Source: Halomonas sp. CH40
GTDB lineage: Bacteria; Pseudomonadota; Gammaproteobacteria; Pseudomonadales; Halomonadaceae
DNA length: 64,000 bases
NCBI GenBank assembly: GCA_041875495.1
Contig: CP112982.1
Span: 2,914,001-2,978,000 of the forward strand
Reading direction: 5' to 3'
Numbering within the stretch: the stretch's first letter is position 1; every line of letters starts with the position of its first letter. Positions 36,328 to 44,536 of this stretch are shown here, in pieces. The translations under genes and the position numbers were made by a program. Under the pieces are notes generated by a model, which was not told where the DNA came from, searched no databases, and saw only the letters and a program-made list of their open reading frames with translations.

Positions 36328-36789
36328 CGTATTTTCACGTCTCTCGAAATTTCAACACAACCGTTGCTGATGCACTTTTTGAAACAAAGAAAAGTAAAAA
36401 TGCATGTAATAGATGGTTCACCATATTCAATGAACCGGATAAAGCTGCCAATAGTTTGTCTGCTGAGCTCAAATATCATGTGCTTTGCATCCTGAGATAC
36501 CCTTGGCCCCGCACATCCCGTATATCAAAATGTGTATTAATTTATACTAGTAGTTAATTTGCGTTAATCAAGTTTTTTATATCAAGATCCGATGACGCAG
36601 CCAGTGGCTGGCTGCGCGGCAGCTACAGTGGCCTGTTGAAGCTTTTGACAAACTGGGTGATGGCTGCCCACAAGTGGCTTGGTTAGCACTACTATCACCA
36701 AAGCCAAGCCAGGCGTGCTGAATGCAGCTGTGATGGGAAAGGCGAAGTTAGGTTGATGTAGAGAACCGCGGGTCGCGTTAGCGCGACCG
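36328..36789. other. Island segment without intact genes
   Basis: About 460 bp: the right target-duplication copy (36328-36335), an AT-rich stretch with no recognisable gene, then a degenerate recD-like tail at about 36660-36750. Reading frames here, including one that spans the IS end, show no family features. Confidence 0.55.
36660..36750 (+). repeat. Degenerate copy of the recD 3' end (first)
   Basis: The core 36694-36740 (including AAGCCAGGCGTGCTGAATGC) closely matches the sequence before the recD stop (AAGCCAGGGGTGCTGAATGA and following). It shares the AGGCG and GAATGCAGC variants with the second copy at 39.03-39.16 kb, so both descend from a recD allele different from the intact gene. 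Confidence 0.65.
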
Positions 36790-36943
36790 CTGGCCTGATT
36801 TGCTAGCAGAGATATCCTTGAGGCTTCCTCCGATGCTCTCGCCAAATATTCTCGACGATCAGCGTCCAGATCTGACTTGAACTCTTCGGATTCGTAAACC
36901 TCAAGCAGCGCTGCTCCTCGGGATCTAATTTAGTCTTGGCCAT
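36790..36943 (-). pseudogene. Frameshifted antitoxin remnant
   Basis: From ATG 36943 the protein begins MAKTKLDPEEQ. A one-base shift about 11 codons in then gives LLEVYESEEFKSDLDADR followed by REYLARASEEASR, a composition and order that recall the antitoxins paired with BrnT-like toxins. The frame then runs into unrelated sequence with the usual DNA-binding C-terminus missing. It starts one base after the stop of a toxin-like remnant, as in an intact pair. Confidence 0.5.
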
Positions 36944-36944
36944 G

Positions 36945-37064
36945 CTACCCCCCTAGAAATTTCTTGGTGGCCTTGCGACTGGGGATGACAGTCTTGAGAA
37001 AAATTTCCCTATCATTCTCGACATACGGCACCAGCCAGGCGTAATCATCAACTCGAATCAGTTC
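36945..37064 (-). pseudogene. Truncated BrnT-like toxin remnant
   Basis: Only the C-terminal part is left: VDDYAWLVPYVEND, EIFLKTVIPSRKATKKFLGG and a stop, preceded by an in-frame TGA. This tail matches what I know of small BrnT/RelE-fold toxins. The N-terminal half is gone, so it is not functional. Confidence 0.6.
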
Positions 37065-37090
37065 TCAAATGGTCAGCGTAAGAGCCCTGT

Positions 37091-38353
37091 TCACAGAATC
37101 CTCTCCGCGTGCTGCCAACTGCCGCGCCAGTCTGTATCACCACAGTATGACCATTGGGCGTCAAACGCATCGCGATCCGCCGATGTAAACTCGATCCGCA
37201 GGTTGCCCCAATGCTTACTGCCACCTTTTTGCGTGTCACAGGTTCGGCCTGAGCTGTCTTTTATCCAAACCCCCTCGAAGACAGTGGCACTGGTGAATTC
37301 ACCTTGAATCTGCCCGCCGCCCTTTTTGGTGTAGTCGCCGCTGATGCCGCCTTCTTCTCTGCGCAGCGTCGTCTGGCGATTATTGTCAGCGCGCCAGATT
37401 CCCAGAATCTCGATGCGCGCGGTATCTGTTCCCTGCTCGTCGGGCACTGCGCGGACACGAAGCTCAACCCTGCGATTTTTCTCCCGGCCTTCCGCTGTCC
37501 CGTTGCTGGCAACCGGATCATTCTCCCCATGAGCTTCGATGTGAATCTTGCCTTCAGGAATGCTAGCACTTCCAATCAAGTAGTCTGCCACCGACCGCGC
37601 GCGATTTTCCGACAGCACTTGGTTGGATTCGGCGCTGCCCACGGTATCGGTGTGGCCTGCCACCACGACCGACTGCAGCTGTTGTGAATCGACGTTGGCC
37701 ATGGCGCTATCGATCGCCTCCGATGCCTGGGGCTTGAGTTGGTATTTGCCCGTGTTAAACAGCACTGCACTGTCGAGTGCAATATGCTGCAACGAACCGA
37801 TAGCACCAACTGCGTCAATGTCCGCACCCGGGGTTTCACCTCCGCACTGCTCTCTCAGATCCACCAGCTTGACGTAGCGAAAACTCTCATCACCGTCGAC
37901 ATAGGGCGCGATATCGATCTCTGCCTTACCGCCCCCGATCCCCCCAATGCGTACCCAATCTTTATTGTTGTTGGAGATGGCCAGCGCCGTGGGTTCAATC
38001 GCTGGGCCAACCTCGAACACATACAAATCCGGGCCAGGGATATCGATCAGCCGGTTATCGGTGAACTTCAGCACCAGTTCACCGCTACAGCCCAGCGACA
38101 GATATCCCCGTTTGCCGTCTTCGCCATAGTCCGGCGTTCCCAACGCCTGCTCGCGCTCGCGGGCTTCCTCGATGGGCTGTTCGGTACCGGTATCGTAATG
38201 TACAACCTCGTCTGCGAAGGATATGTCACCCTGGGGAAATGTAACGCTGCCGCCATGGCCATCCGGATATGCCTTCGACTGCGCCGTGCTGGCCTGAGCT
38301 GTAAACAACGTCAACAGGCCGACCATTGCGACCCGATAAATAGGTATGCGCAT
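37091..38353 (-). CDS. Exported OmpA-family protein
   Basis: A 420-residue protein from ATG 38353, which begins the signal peptide (MRIPIYRVAMVGLLTLFTAQA); the longer frame upstream is unlikely. An N-terminal beta-rich module (about 25-180; GYLSLGCSGELVLKFTDNRL, DLYVFEVG) precedes an OmpA C-terminal peptidoglycan-binding domain (about 195-305) with VLFNTGKYQLKP, VVVAGHTDTVGSAESN and NRRVELRV, including the usual Asp and Arg contacts. A C-terminal extension (about 315-420) contains IWRADNNRQTTL and EFTSATVFEGVW, a lipocalin-like beta pattern. It probably sits in the periplasm or outer membrane. It belongs to the accessory island and its partners are unknown. Confidence 0.8.
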   Translation of the reverse strand: MRIPIYRVAMVGLLTLFTAQASTAQSKAYPDGHGGSVTFPQGDISFADEVVHYDTGTEQPIEEAREREQALGTPDYGEDGKRGYLSLGCSGELVLKFTDNRLIDIPGPDLYVFEVGPAIEPTALAISNNNKDWVRIGGIGGGKAEIDIAPYVDGDESFRYVKLVDLREQCGGETPGADIDAVGAIGSLQHIALDSAVLFNTGKYQLKPQASEAIDSAMANVDSQQLQSVVVAGHTDTVGSAESNQVLSENRARSVADYLIGSASIPEGKIHIEAHGENDPVASNGTAEGREKNRRVELRVRAVPDEQGTDTARIEILGIWRADNNRQTTLRREEGGISGDYTKKGGGQIQGEFTSATVFEGVWIKDSSGRTCDTQKGGSKHWGNLRIEFTSADRDAFDAQWSYCGDTDWRGSWQHAERIL

Positions 38354-38562
38354 GAACTTGTTTTCCGTGTGTAGATTCTGGCAGTAGCCCGACCTTTGCA
38401 GACAAACACTCCACTGCCGACATTCGATGGCTACAAAGCGGTTTACCCAGCGAGCCATCGTCTCAATGCTTCATTCAGTCAGTGTAGTTGGGCAATCGGG
38501 TGTTCTCGAGGATGCAGCCAATTGTTAGCGGCACTGCGGAAGGCAGAGCCTAATAAGCTTTC

Positions 38563-38652
38563 TTATGCGTTTAAGCGTTTGTTTTTCCTGTTTTTACAGT
38601 ACAGGTAATCGCCCAAGAGTTCGTCAGCCCATTACAATAAGCGACTACTCAT
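38563..38652 (-). pseudogene. yoeB: yoeB toxin pseudogene
   Basis: An ATG overlaps the end of the antitoxin gene in the usual YefM-YoeB way (GATGAGTAG). Codon 7 is TAA. After it the frame reads WADELLGDYLYCKNRKNKRLN, recognisably the start of YoeB (AW-DYLYW...DKK-LKRIN), and stops again. Further bases recall KLIR in another frame. The catalytic C-terminal part is absent, so this toxin is dead. Confidence 0.7.
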
Positions 38653-38899
38653 CAATCAAGTCTCTACGAGTTACTTTACCTGATTTGAATTGTTCAATTG
38701 AGCGATTCAAATGCTCTGCATTCGCCGGTGAGCGCAGTAAGTGCACGGTTTCCATCAGGCTGTTGTAGTAGTCTAGCGACATTACAACAGCATCTTCTGA
38801 ATCACGGCGAGTAATCACCACTGTATCCGCGTCATCAACAACAGAATCTAATACCGCTTTCAAACTGTTTCTTGCTTGTGTAAAAGACACAATTCTCAT
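38645..38899 (-). CDS. yefM: YefM/Phd-family antitoxin (orphan)
   Basis: An intact 84-residue antitoxin. The N-terminal Phd/YefM fold (MRIVSFTQARNSLKAVLDSVVDDADTVVITRRDSEDAVVMSLDYYNSL) binds DNA and the C-terminal helix would neutralise YoeB. Three TGTAC motifs upstream match the core of the YefM operator. The downstream toxin is a pseudogene, so the antitoxin either protects against another YoeB in the cell or is on its way to loss. Confidence 0.9.
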   Translation of the reverse strand: MRIVSFTQARNSLKAVLDSVVDDADTVVITRRDSEDAVVMSLDYYNSLMETVHLLRSPANAEHLNRSIEQFKSGKVTRRDLIDE

Positions 38900-38911
38900 A
38901 ACCCCTCCATA

Positions 38912-38955
38912 TGTACGCTGTACAGGGCAAGTGTCGCCTCAAATTATAACTGTAC
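38912..38955. promoter_or_regulatory. yefM operator and promoter
   Basis: TGTACGCTGTACA at 38912-38924 and another TGTAC at 38951 surround a minus-strand TATAAT (38943-38948). TGTACA is the known core of YefM-YoeB autoregulatory palindromes. Confidence 0.65.
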
Positions 38956-39029
38956 GAAATGAGGAACATCTCAGTTATGACAACTGATGCTTGCAGGATA
39001 CGCGCCCTTGGGATGACGGGGCCGAGGCA

Positions 39030-39160
39030 ACAATGCTTTGCTGCTCCCGCCCGCATCAACCCGGTTCTCTCTCACCCGCAAGCTGGCCTACACCGACATC
39101 ACCCAAGCCAGGCGAGCTGAATGCAGCAGTGACAGGGGAAGTGATCAGGCTGAGCGGGGT
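39030..39160 (+). repeat. Degenerate copy of the recD 3' end (second)
   Basis: About 130 bp that align with recD 32560-32715 at roughly 75-80% by eye, with a 32-base deletion after CATCACCC. Shared blocks include CTGCTGC-CCGCCC, TCAACCCG-TTCT, CACCCGC and GAAGTGATCAG. It ends close to the convergent phnA-like gene, where the original recD end would be expected. Confidence 0.75.
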
Positions 39161-39177
39161 GACAGGCCCCTGCCCAT

Positions 39178-39513
39178 TCAGGCCTTTTTGACAAACTCGG
39201 CGGTGACCATCATGTCGCCCGCACCATCGACCTTGCAGTCGAGCTGGTGATCCTTGGCCTCTTTCATCCGCTTGATAACCGCCTTGGTGCCAATCTTGAG
39301 CACCATCGAGGTGCCTTTGACTTTTATGTCCTTGATCAGGGTGACCTTGTCGCCCTCGGCGAGCGGGGTGCCGTTGGCGTCTTTTACGTTGACGCTGTCG
39401 TCCTCTTCCACGTCAGTAGGGTTCCATTCGTGGCCGCATTCCGGGCAGATCATCAGGCTTTGATCCTGGTAGACAAAGTCAGACTGGCAGTTGGAGCAAG
39501 GTGGGCAGGACAT
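39178..39513 (-). CDS. phnA: PhnA/YjdM-family zinc-ribbon protein
   Basis: A 111-residue cytoplasmic protein. An N-terminal zinc ribbon (CPPCSNC and CPECGHEW, residues 3-30) is followed by the SH3-like PhnA barrel (GTPLAEGDKVTLIKDIKVKGTSMVLKIGT). Despite its name the family is not part of phosphonate lyase; its function is unclear. It is convergent to recD, and the island appears to have been inserted between these two genes. Confidence 0.9.
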   Translation of the reverse strand: MSCPPCSNCQSDFVYQDQSLMICPECGHEWNPTDVEEDDSVNVKDANGTPLAEGDKVTLIKDIKVKGTSMVLKIGTKAVIKRMKEAKDHQLDCKVDGAGDMMVTAEFVKKA

Positions 39514-39671
39514 AAATCAAGGTTTCCGTGAGTGAATAAACCAGCCATGATACTGGGCCTTGGCGTGCATGGCGAATGGCTGTAGCACCACTGCAGGTGA
39601 GAAAGACGGCGTATTTGCTCTGGATGAGCAAAATCGATATCCGTCAGCATCGCTAAATCACTGTCTATCGG

Positions 39672-40220
39672 CTAACGCGTGAACATAACATCCAGACGAT
39701 CGGCAAAAAGGACGTCACGCATCCACTGTTGCAGTTGTTCGTGATCAGCTTGCATCAGTTGGGTTTCTACCCAGTCGGGCACCTCGCCAAACTTTAAGCC
39801 AAGCTGGGTGCGCAGCACATCGCGTGCTTCTGCCAGACGGCCTTTTTGAAGTCCATAACGCTCACCTTCCTGGCGGCCTTTTTGTATACCCACCTGCTCA
39901 CCTTCCTGTCGCCCTTCCTGTCGCCCTTCCTGTCGCCCTTCCTGTCGCCCTTCCAAACGCTCTTTTTTGACCAGGTTCTCTAAATTCTCTGCCAACATGT
40001 CTTTATCCTCCATCAGGCTGTCAAGCTGTGCCAGGTTCACCTCGGTGCCTAGCCAGGCCAGGTGCCGTTTAAGCCAGCGGGTGATGATTTTATCAATACG
40101 CTGTTTATCCGGGTCGGCCTGTAGAATCGCCACCACCCGATCCACGGCGGCTAGTTGCTGGACAAACTCTGGGTGGCTGAAGAGTTCCTTGTAGCCGGTA
40201 TCGTGGTGGTGGCTTGGCAT
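39672..40220 (-). CDS. Rpn-family protein lacking its nuclease core
   Basis: A 182-residue remnant of a Rpn/PD-(D/E)XK (transposase_31-like) protein. The first about 23 residues (MPSHHHDTGYKELFSHPEFVQQL) are the normal N-terminus. They join directly to a C-terminal part (AAVDRVVAILQADPDKQRIDKIITRWLKRH, then a RQEG repeat coil). Full-length relatives have around 300 residues with the catalytic Asp/Glu-x-Lys core between these parts, so an in-frame deletion has removed it. A nuclease role is therefore unlikely, though the protein is still open and could oligomerise. Confidence 0.75.
   Translation of the reverse strand: MPSHHHDTGYKELFSHPEFVQQLAAVDRVVAILQADPDKQRIDKIITRWLKRHLAWLGTEVNLAQLDSLMEDKDMLAENLENLVKKERLEGRQEGRQEGRQEGRQEGEQVGIQKGRQEGERYGLQKGRLAEARDVLRTQLGLKFGEVPDWVETQLMQADHEQLQQWMRDVLFADRLDVMFTR
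39903..39950 (-). repeat. 12-bp tandem repeat encoding GRQE
   Basis: Four exact copies of TTCCTGTCGCCC (plus strand) encode the GRQE/RQEG repeat of the Rpn-like protein. They are probably slippage-prone. Confidence 0.9.
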
Positions 40221-40377
40221 GGCGATTCCCTGCTCCCTGCTGGGTAATGGGTATTAGCCTAGCATAGTGTTGAGAGACGACCAGTACTGGGGGATTTGGT
40301 TATGCAGGGACAATCCTTTTTTGACAGCTGGGGAACGTCTACAGCCATTCATCCGAGACCCGGCACCTAAAAAAGAC

Positions 40378-40401
40378 AAAGGCGCCGTTGCAGGCGCCTT
40401 T
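40378..40401 (-). terminator. Terminator of the 87-residue gene
   Basis: The stem AAAGGCGCC / GGCGCCTTT with a 6-base loop lies about 25 bp after the stop at 40427. Confidence 0.75.
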
Positions 40402-40426
40402 GGTTATGCATTGTCTGGCAGGGCTT

Positions 40427-40690
40427 CTATTGGCCCAAATACTCCTTGACCTTTTCAATCAAGTCTTCCACTGATAAACCAAAATTTTCCAGCATGGAAA
40501 GGTCGAAACCATGCTCCTCAAGCAGCGAAGTTACGCTTTCGGCGTCCATTTCTGTCAACGCTGAAAGATTGATGCCGCTTTCGCTGATTTTTGAAATCAG
40601 GTCGTCTGTTCCGCCAAACGACTCTGCAGCTTCTGAGGCCTTTCCACCCAAGGCGTCTTTGGCCTTGTTAATCAGATCACCAAATCCCAT
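40427..40690 (-). CDS. Small acidic helical protein, unknown
   Basis: 87 residues, no signal peptide, rich in Glu, Ser and Leu with amphipathic helices (SVTSLLEEHGFDLSMLENFG, SVEDLIEKVKEYL). An AAGGGGAAGG sequence precedes the ATG and a terminator follows, so it is a real single-gene unit. I do not recognise the family. Confidence 0.7.
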   Translation of the reverse strand: MGFGDLINKAKDALGGKASEAAESFGGTDDLISKISESGINLSALTEMDAESVTSLLEEHGFDLSMLENFGLSVEDLIEKVKEYLGQ

Positions 40691-40917
40691 AACCTTCCCC
40701 TTTTCTGAATATTAAAAGCTGATTGAACCAATAGCAGTGTGCCAGTCAGGCTGACGGAGTAAAAGAAGCCTCAGGCGCTGTACACCAAGAAAGTGTAAAC
40801 ATGGGCTTAATGATCCGCTCGTCAGATGCTTAAGGCCTTCTTTTCTGAGGGTTAGATGATCCTGAAACATTACTATGAACAATCATTTATAAAGCAGGAT
40901 TGCTTGCCTATTACCTA

Positions 40918-41580
40918 TCAGGAAGACGGCTCGGCACCGCTATAACTCACCAGATCATCGACCTTTAGAAGCCCAAGCTCAAGGCCGATGGTATAGAAGC
41001 TGGTAACGGAAAACGGGTGAATCTCGCGGGCGGTATGCGCCACAGTAATGCCGCCGCATAGCTGATGACAGGCAGCTTTGGTGACTTCCTGCAGCAGGGC
41101 GAAATCACGAAAGTAGCTTTTAAGTGGGGCCTTGCCCATGGCACTGCGCTGGTGGTTTTTCTCACTAATGGCGCGGTCCACCCGGGCCTCGAGGCGCTGC
41201 AGAGTATCAGGCTGGTGGTGGTTCAGAACCTCGGTGAGCTGGGAATAGCGAACTTCCAGAATCACGTTGTTTCTGTCGGCATTGGGCGCGTGGTAGTCCG
41301 CTATCACTTCATCCAGGCAGACAAGCCCGCGTGACGCGCTCAGCTCTGCAGCGACTAGCGGCGTAATGGCGGAGATACCCCGCTCTTCCAGCGGGTCACC
41401 CTGAATCACAATCAGCTTGGGCTTGTCGGTAGGCTTATTCTGCCAGTGCCTTCTCAGCCGCTGGGCAATGCTGGCGGCCACCGGTCGCGGGTCTCGGCTG
41501 TCAAAGCCGCCCATCCCTTCAATTACAACCGGGTGGTAGCGGCCGAGTGCCAAAAGGTGCTGCTGGTTCAATGCGATCAA
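40918..41580 (-). CDS. Conserved hypothetical cytoplasmic protein
   Basis: About 217-220 residues with no signal or membrane segment. The start is unusual: the frame opens at TTG 41580 (MIALNQQ), but a TTG three codons later has AGGA at good spacing. Segments such as PKLIVIQGDPLEERGISAITPLVAAEL look like a Rossmann-type strand and helix, yet no nucleotide motif is complete. It lies 60 bp downstream of the PNPOx-like gene on the same strand. Function unknown. Confidence 0.6.
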   Translation of the reverse strand: MIALNQQHLLALGRYHPVVIEGMGGFDSRDPRPVAASIAQRLRRHWQNKPTDKPKLIVIQGDPLEERGISAITPLVAAELSASRGLVCLDEVIADYHAPNADRNNVILEVRYSQLTEVLNHHQPDTLQRLEARVDRAISEKNHQRSAMGKAPLKSYFRDFALLQEVTKAACHQLCGGITVAHTAREIHPFSVTSFYTIGLELGLLKVDDLVSYSGAEPSS

Positions 41581-41641
41581 TCCTGTCGGTTGTCAGTGAT
41601 GTCGGGCGGCGGCGCTGCTGTGCAGACGCTACTGGAGAATC

Positions 41642-42208
41642 TTACGGCACCAGCCATTGCCCTGCCCAGTCATCAGCGCGAGTGAACCGGGCTCGACGGT
41701 GATCTGGCCCCAGGTGCAGAGCGTCTATGGCCTGAATATCCAGGCGCAGCACGGCAAAGGCTGCCTGATCCGGGGTTTTGCTATAGGCCAGCGAATCGGC
41801 AATCGGCGTTCCCGGCGCTGAGTCGCTGCTGTAGGCAAGGCGCGAATGCTCAGGCAGTTGCTGCCATGTTTCGCTGACGTCGTCGCCGGTCAGCAGGGTG
41901 ACGCTGGCGTCAATCCGCGTCTGAAGATGGGCCGAGGCATCCCAGACGTGCAGCGCTGCCAACGGCGAGGCGCGCAGCTCTTCCACCTTGGCGGAGTGCA
42001 GATCGGTATAAAGGGTCAACGTGGCTGCCGACTTGTCAGCACCGCGCAGTACCACGGTGCGGGCCTGCGGCACCCCTTGCGCGCTGACAGTGGCCAGTAC
42101 AGGATGGCGTGCTGGGGCGTGACGGTCATGCACGCCCCGGATCAAACGCGCCCAGAGGTGTTCATAAAGCAGCGGTAGTGTTTCTGCCCAGGGGTGGGGG
42201 TTGTCCAT
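41642..42208 (-). CDS. Pyridoxamine 5'-phosphate oxidase-like FMN protein
   Basis: A 188-residue split-barrel flavoprotein of the PNPOx-like Alr4036 group. It shows HPVLATVSAQGVPQARTVVLRGADKS and LYTDLHSAKVEELRASPLAALHVWD, the FMN-phosphate-binding parts, and a C-terminal HLGPDHRRARF that replaces the substrate loop of true PdxH. It is likely an FMN-binding oxidoreductase rather than the vitamin B6 enzyme. It lies 87 bp downstream of trpA on the same strand. Confidence 0.8.
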   Translation of the reverse strand: MDNPHPWAETLPLLYEHLWARLIRGVHDRHAPARHPVLATVSAQGVPQARTVVLRGADKSAATLTLYTDLHSAKVEELRASPLAALHVWDASAHLQTRIDASVTLLTGDDVSETWQQLPEHSRLAYSSDSAPGTPIADSLAYSKTPDQAAFAVLRLDIQAIDALHLGPDHRRARFTRADDWAGQWLVP

Positions 42209-42295
42209 GCAACAGTTCCTCGCTGAAAAATACTAGCTTAGCGCGCCACCCTATCACTTGATCAATCACTTTGCCCTTGAACAACCACTTCGCCC

Positions 42296-43132
42296 TTAAT
42301 CAACCACTTCACACAGGATGCGGCAGGTGTGGAGACTGGCGGCCAGTTCGCGCACCAGGCCATGCACTTGGTCAACGGCGTCGTCCGGGCTGGCGGCGTG
42401 TTCAATACAATCCACCAGCGCCGAGCCGACCACAACGCCATCACTGTAGCGGCCAATAATGGCGGCCTGTTCGGCGGTGCGAATGCCAAAGCCAACCGCA
42501 ATCGGGAGATCTGCCCTGGCGCGCAATTCACCCACCGCGTTTTCCAGCCGCTCAGGCGTGGGCGCATTACCACCGGTGACCCCCGCCACCGAGACATAGT
42601 AGATAAATCCGGAGGCATTCCCCAGCACCCTGGGCAGGCGCTTGGCATCGGTGGTGGGGGTGGCCAGGCGGATAAAATCAATGCCGTGGCGGGCAGCGGG
42701 CTGGCAGAGCTCTTCATCGTGTTCCGGCGGTAGATCGACCACGATCAGGCCATCAATACCCGCCTTGGCCGCATCGGCCAGGAAGCGCTCCACGCCGTAG
42801 CAGAAAATCGGGTTGTAGTATCCCATCAGCACAATCGGCGTGGTGGTGTTGGCTTCCCGGAAGCGGCGCACCATCTCCAGGGTCTTGGCTTGGGTCTGGC
42901 CGTTGTTCAGGGCTCGCAGGGCGGCTTTCTGGATGGCGGGACCATCGGCCATGGGGTCGCTGAATGGCATGCCCAGTTCGATGATATCCACCCCGGCCGC
43001 CGGCAGGCCGTGAATCAGGCGATGAGACGTCTCCGGATCCGGGTCGCCGGCGGTCAGGTAGCTGACCAGCGCCGGGCGATCCTGCTGCTTGAGGGCGGCA
43101 AAGCATTGCTCAAGGCGTGATATGGTTGGCAT
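42296..43132 (-). CDS. trpA: Tryptophan synthase alpha subunit
   Basis: Cleaves indole-3-glycerol phosphate to indole and G3P; the indole is channelled to TrpB. 278 residues from ATG 43132, which has AGGAG six bases upstream; an earlier ATG at 43150 overlaps the trpB stop but lacks a good site. Catalytic Glu in [12 protein letters not shown] and Asp in [10 protein letters not shown] are present, as are the phosphate loop GFGIRTAEQ and GSALVD. Second gene of a trpB-trpA pair. Confidence 0.95.
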   Translation of the reverse strand: MPTISRLEQCFAALKQQDRPALVSYLTAGDPDPETSHRLIHGLPAAGVDIIELGMPFSDPMADGPAIQKAALRALNNGQTQAKTLEMVRRFREANTTTPIVLMGYYNPIFCYGVERFLADAAKAGIDGLIVVDLPPEHDEELCQPAARHGIDFIRLATPTTDAKRLPRVLGNASGFIYYVSVAGVTGGNAPTPERLENAVGELRARADLPIAVGFGIRTAEQAAIIGRYSDGVVVGSALVDCIEHAASPDDAVDQVHGLVRELAASLHTCRILCEVVD

Positions 43133-43146
43133 GGCAGACTCCTGAT

Positions 43147-44403
43147 TCATGGGGAAGTGGGTTTCACACCAAATTTTTCGCCCAGGTGCTGGGCAACGCT
43201 CATCATGTCCTTGTCGCCGCGCCCGCTGAGGTTGATGACCATCAGGTGTTCACGGGGAAGCGTCGGTGCCCGCTTAGCCACCTCGGCCAGGGCGTGAGCG
43301 GTTTCCAGGGCAGGAATGATGCCTTCCTGACGGCAGCAGAGCTGGAAGGCTTCCAGCGCTTCATCATCGGTGGCCGAGACATAGTCGACCCGTTTCTGCT
43401 CGTGCAACCAGGCGTGTTCCGGGCCGATGCCGGGATAATCCAGCCCGGCAGAAATCGAGTGGGCGTCGGTAATCTGGCCGTCCTCGTTCTGCAGCAGATA
43501 GGTGCGGTTGCCGTGCAGTACGCCGGGGGTGCCGCCGTTCAGGCTGGCCGCATGCAGGCCGCTTTTCACCCCTTTGCCACCGGCTTCAACGCCAATCATC
43601 TGTACATCGGCATCGTCAATAAAGGGGTAGAAAAGCCCCAGGGCGTTGGAGCCACCACCCACGCAGGCAATCAGTGAATCCGGCAGGCGGCCATGTTTTT
43701 CCAGCATCTGGGTGCGGGTTTCGTGGCCAATCACTGCCTGGAAATCACGCACCATGGCCGGGTAAGGGTGCGGGCCCGCCACAGTGCCGATAATGTAGAA
43801 GGTGTCATCCACATTGGTGACCCAGTCGCGCAGGGCTTCGTTCATGGCATCCTTGAGGGTGCCGGTGCCGGAGGTGACTGGAATAATCTCCGCCCCTAAC
43901 AGCTTCATGCGGAACACATTGGTCTGCTGGCGCTCGATATCCGTTTCGCCCATATAGATCACGCAGGGCAGGCCGAAGCGCGCCGCTACCGTGGCAGTGG
44001 CCACGCCGTGCATGCCCGCGCCGGTCTCGGCGATAATGCGCTTTTTACCCATCTGTTTGGCCAGCAGCACCTGGCCAATGCAGTTGTTGATCTTGTGGGC
44101 GCCGGTATGATTAAGCTCTTCACGCTTGAAATACACGCTGGCGCCGCCCAGGTGCTCGGTCAGCCGTTCGGCAAAATACAGCGGGTTGGGTCGGCCGATG
44201 TAGTCTCCCTGGAAGTAGGCCAGCTGACGCTGGAACTCAGGGTCGCTCTTGGCCGCGGTGTATTCCTCCTGCAGCTCCAGAATCAGCGGCATCAGGGTTT
44301 CAGCCACAAAGCGGCCACCAAAACTGCCAAACATACCGTTGATATCGGGCAGGCTGGTCGCCTTTGGAGCTGCTAAATGGGATAGATCGATAGGCTTATT
44401 CAT
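43147..44403 (-). CDS. trpB: Tryptophan synthase beta subunit
   Basis: PLP enzyme that joins indole with serine. 418 residues from ATG 44403, preceded by GAGG at 5-base spacing; an ATG at 44424 has no site. PLP lysine in [20 protein letters not shown], and the glycine-rich phosphate site [10 protein letters not shown] are intact. Divergent from trpI across about 130 bp, so it is likely controlled by that LysR protein as in pseudomonads. Confidence 0.96.
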   Translation of the reverse strand: MNKPIDLSHLAAPKATSLPDINGMFGSFGGRFVAETLMPLILELQEEYTAAKSDPEFQRQLAYFQGDYIGRPNPLYFAERLTEHLGGASVYFKREELNHTGAHKINNCIGQVLLAKQMGKKRIIAETGAGMHGVATATVAARFGLPCVIYMGETDIERQQTNVFRMKLLGAEIIPVTSGTGTLKDAMNEALRDWVTNVDDTFYIIGTVAGPHPYPAMVRDFQAVIGHETRTQMLEKHGRLPDSLIACVGGGSNALGLFYPFIDDADVQMIGVEAGGKGVKSGLHAASLNGGTPGVLHGNRTYLLQNEDGQITDAHSISAGLDYPGIGPEHAWLHEQKRVDYVSATDDEALEAFQLCCRQEGIIPALETAHALAEVAKRAPTLPREHLMVINLSGRGDKDMMSVAQHLGEKFGVKPTSP

Positions 44404-44514
44404 CACAACCTCGGTGTCAGACATCAGCCTGCTGGGTCAGCGGGCTATGTGTTGAGTATGTGATGACATTAGCCCAGGCAGGCGCGGATAAAAATCGATA
44501 AGATATCACCAACT

Positions 44515-44531
44515 TGTGAGCTGGAGTCACA
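44515..44531. promoter_or_regulatory. Possible TrpI-type operator at the trpI start
   Basis: TGTGA-N7-TCACA dyad in the trpB-trpI gap, overlapping the trpI ribosome-binding site. It could serve autoregulation; the resemblance to LysR sites is only partial. Confidence 0.35.
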
Positions 44532-44536
44532 CATTG

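Noticed and set aside
36304..36495. Small frame across the right IS66 end, possibly a gene split by the insertion
   Set aside because: Joining the flanks at the target duplication gives about 70 open codons without a start or any family feature, so I do not call an interrupted gene.
38480..38560. Integron attC-like sequence near GTTAGCG and AACAATT
   Set aside because: The core does not fit GTTRRRY and no matching opposite core or integrase was seen.
39903..39950. Short regular repeats as a CRISPR-like array
   Set aside because: The 12-bp units are contiguous without spacers and simply encode the RQEG repeat of a protein.
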